From Medicago truncatula (Eukaryota > Streptophyta > Magnoliopsida > Fabales > Fabaceae), in assembly GCF_003473485.1 (NCBI RefSeq), contig NC_053045.1:41768494-41832493 (forward strand): a stretch of DNA of 64,000 nt. Reading direction: 5' to 3'. Below are positions 61,804 through 64,000 of the stretch, piece by piece. Position numbers and translations under genes: made by a program. Position 1 is the first letter of the stretch, and every line of letters begins with the position of its first letter. The notes beneath the pieces are model-generated. The model made no database searches. It saw only the letters and a program-made list of their open reading frames with translations, and was not told the origin of the DNA.

Positions 61804-63058
61804 ATTTTGTAATATTAATGTATATTTACATATATGACCAATTAAATAACCAAACCATCAATTCAAATGCTCAGTTTGTCTCATTAGTCATCACCACTGC
61901 TGGCGGCTGCAGTTATCTGCATAAATCTAGAAATGGTTTTTGTAAGTTGTACTCCAAAACTATTTTTAGATCTATGCAGGGTGCATAAGGATTTCCTTAT
62001 GCATCATAACCGCACCCGTTCGAATATGGGGGTGTTGTCATTTGATTGTGTGTGATGCTAGTTTGTCATATTGACTAAGCTAAAAAAATAAACCTTCCCA
62101 AATTATGTCATTATGGTAAAAAAGATTGTTAAAATTTCAAGATACTGCTAAAGCATTAATGCCTCTCTCTGTTTTTTTTTTTTATATATATATAACCACT
62201 TGAGCGTTAATGTATCTTTTTCTGTTATACTGTTTTATTATTTATTACAATATTTTTAATAAAATATATTGTTTTTTGGTGTACACGGGAGGCAATGAGG
62301 TTTGTGAAATAGTGTTAAAGTGACATATTTGGAGAGAGTAGTTTCATTGACTGACAACATTAATCTCATTTAGCTCTAAAAAACCAACATTAATCTCATT
62401 ACCTAAAACTTCTCGAATTAGTAAAAGTTCTGTTCACAAAATGTTTGAGCAACCATACGCCATATCAACTTCTGCCAAACAATACAAACAAAGTAAAACA
62501 CCGGAATATTCTGCTTTTCTTACATGTTAGACATGTCTAATTTACAATTTTTAAGCCTTAAACATGGCCTATTTATTCCCACAGATATATACAGACACAA
62601 AGATTTTCATGTTCTAACTATATATATACCTCACCTCAGAATTGTCAAAAAGAAAATTATAAATATCTCAGTATATCTTTTTCCATTTCAAACAATTATA
62701 TTACCTATGGAGTAGTTACCTTAGTCAAACATCACCCAGTTTATTTCTAACAGTAAGTAATCAACCACTCCCCTTCCTGAGTGACAACAATTATAACTTA
62801 TGATCACCTGTTTATATCTACGGCAATCAAATCTGATGGAACTCAAACGATCTTTATCCATATCAATCTTCACATTCAACTACAGAACCGATAGTTGAAT
62901 CACCGCAACCATTGCACTGCCAGATACGATACAACGGCCGGCCCACTGTTGCACCAAAATCTATCATATTCATATCCTCCTTTGTCTCGTAAAATTCACG
63001 ATGCTTCAAACAAAATTACCACAAAGTATCTTCTCAAGTCAGATTTAAGAGAGCACAT
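61804..63058. other. Intergenic region without a recognised gene
   Basis: Includes the inverted copy of the GGTGCATAAGG hairpin repeat (61974-62016), a poly-T/TA tract near 62172-62193, and likely the 3' untranslated region of the hydrolase gene. Confidence 0.5.
61974..62016. repeat. Hairpin repeat GGTGCATAAGGATTTCCTTATGCA, inverted relative to 10381
   Basis: GCAGGGTGCATAAGG, a near-palindrome, then CATAACCGCACCC form the reverse complement of 10381-10421 with few changes. Confidence 0.7.
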
Positions 63059-64000
63059 TCATAACCTAGAGCGACCAATGCGTTTAATTCCTCTAAAAGG
63101 TGACACACGTGACCTCCCATTTCGATTCCCACAAAATTTCACATCATCCCAACCTTCAACATTCTTTGGAACACAAACGTCAAAAAGAAATTGCCCAAGG
63201 ACACTATGAGCGCTGATGCTTGGGAAGCTGGGAGCACAAACAGGTTCTTCTTTCTGTTCGTCCCGTGGAATCACAGATTCTCTATCATTGTTGTTATGTC
63301 CTGCTGAACTAGGCAAAAAGAAGTGGTCACTTGGTCCCACTGCAACTCTTCTAAAACTCTCATTTGAATTAATTGCAACTTTCTGCAGGTCACAGATTAA
63401 CTCAGATATCTCGTCGTGCATACCATCGATACCAGTCCTTTCTTGTTCAAGTATCACTTTTCGTGAATACGTTGACACGGCCTTCTCCAATAAATGGCTC
63501 ACAGCAGCTCTGTATTGGATTGGATGATGTTCATAATGACCTGAATGAGATAATAATAACTATTATGATAACTCTGTTAAACTCGTTCAAGCTTGCCAGA
63601 ACATAATTTAACATGGGTCTCAGACTTACCAACGTGAGATGAGCTTCTCAGATTTACAAGATTGACATCAGCGTTGAGATTGCGTAATCGTTGAGCAAAA
63701 TCATAGATACTTTGATATCTCACAAGTTCATCATTCTCCGAACATAAAATGAGAAATGGAGCCCCAAAATTCTGAAGACAACAAAGAAATTAGGTTTAAT
63801 TTACGAAAGTAAAAAATAAAAACAGAAACATGGCACTAAACATTCCAGATAGTCAAGATAGATTACTTACAACAGAAGAATATAAAGCCTGCCAATGATC
63901 AGCTGATTGAGATTCAAATCTAGTCAAGTATAAAGCATCCAAACCAGATGCAACAGACTTTGCTACCCAAGAAACAAGCTTTGATGGTCCGGGCACTTTT
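63059..64000 (-). CDS. DUF829/TMEM53-type alpha/beta-hydrolase, 3' part
   Basis: The gene runs off the right edge. Exons visible are 64000(partial)-63871, 63771-63630 and 63540-63059, with GT-AG introns and consistent phases. The residues include FGAPFLILCSENDELVRY (probable acid residue of the triad) and SSHVGHYEHHPIQYRAAV (probable catalytic histidine), which match the C-terminal half of the DUF829 (TMEM53-like) hydrolase family. The nucleophile elbow would lie off the edge. After the domain comes a low-complexity tail (about 150 residues) that ends GRSRL; SRL at the C-terminus is a canonical peroxisomal targeting signal, so a peroxisomal location is inferred. The substrate is unknown. Confidence 0.85.

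Noticed and set aside
62524-62715. 63-codon plus-strand frame
   Set aside because: Low-complexity AT-rich sequence in the probable 3' flank of the hydrolase gene; no family features.

Overview
This is a plant nuclear genome segment: AT-rich, intron-dense genes with GT-AG splicing, many MITEs, tRNA-derived SINEs, a Ty1/copia element, a solo LTR and a LINE fragment. Gene content and repeat families look like a legume, probably of the Medicago/Trifolium group. That placement is inference from recognition, not a search. I spliced all gene models by hand by joining exons whose phases agree and whose joined product matches a known family.

Layout, left to right. (1) 0.3-7 kb: a tandem duplication carrying two minus-strand PLAC8/cell-number-regulator genes. 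The right copy (4701-6682) is intact in four exons; the left copy (564-1460) is broken by a lost start codon, a 4-base frameshift and a GC splice donor. (2) 7-15 kb: no gene recognised; several MITEs, including one hAT-type element with a perfect 8-bp target duplication. (3) 15.15-15.95 kb: a small plus-strand DUF1645-type gene. (4) 18.5-35.3 kb: a complete minus-strand ATG2 autophagy gene with 13 exons and a predicted 1975 residues. Its introns hold SINEs, MITEs and, in intron 8, a young antisense, gag-less copia element. (5) 36.4-41 kb: a LINE RNase H remnant, then a 2.4-kb Gypsy-like solo LTR with a minisatellite. (6) 42.2-60.9 kb: two tandem intact plus-strand genes of 18 exons each. Each encodes a 633-residue fusion of a short-chain dehydrogenase and a zinc-free medium-chain quinone-oxidoreductase-like domain (NQR type), ending in the likely peroxisomal signal AKL. 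(7) 61.6-61.8 kb: convergent tRNA-Thr(UGU) and tRNA-Ala(AGC) genes. (8) 63.06 kb to the right edge: the 3' part of a minus-strand DUF829/TMEM53-type alpha/beta-hydrolase gene ending in SRL, another likely peroxisomal signal.

The genes do not form an operon-like system. The most interesting biology is the tandem pair of peroxisome-type SDR-MDR fusion enzymes next to a hydrolase with its own C-terminal SRL, the PLAC8 duplication with one decaying copy, and a clear record of transposon insertions. Comparing the duplicated copies dates several of those insertions relative to the duplications.
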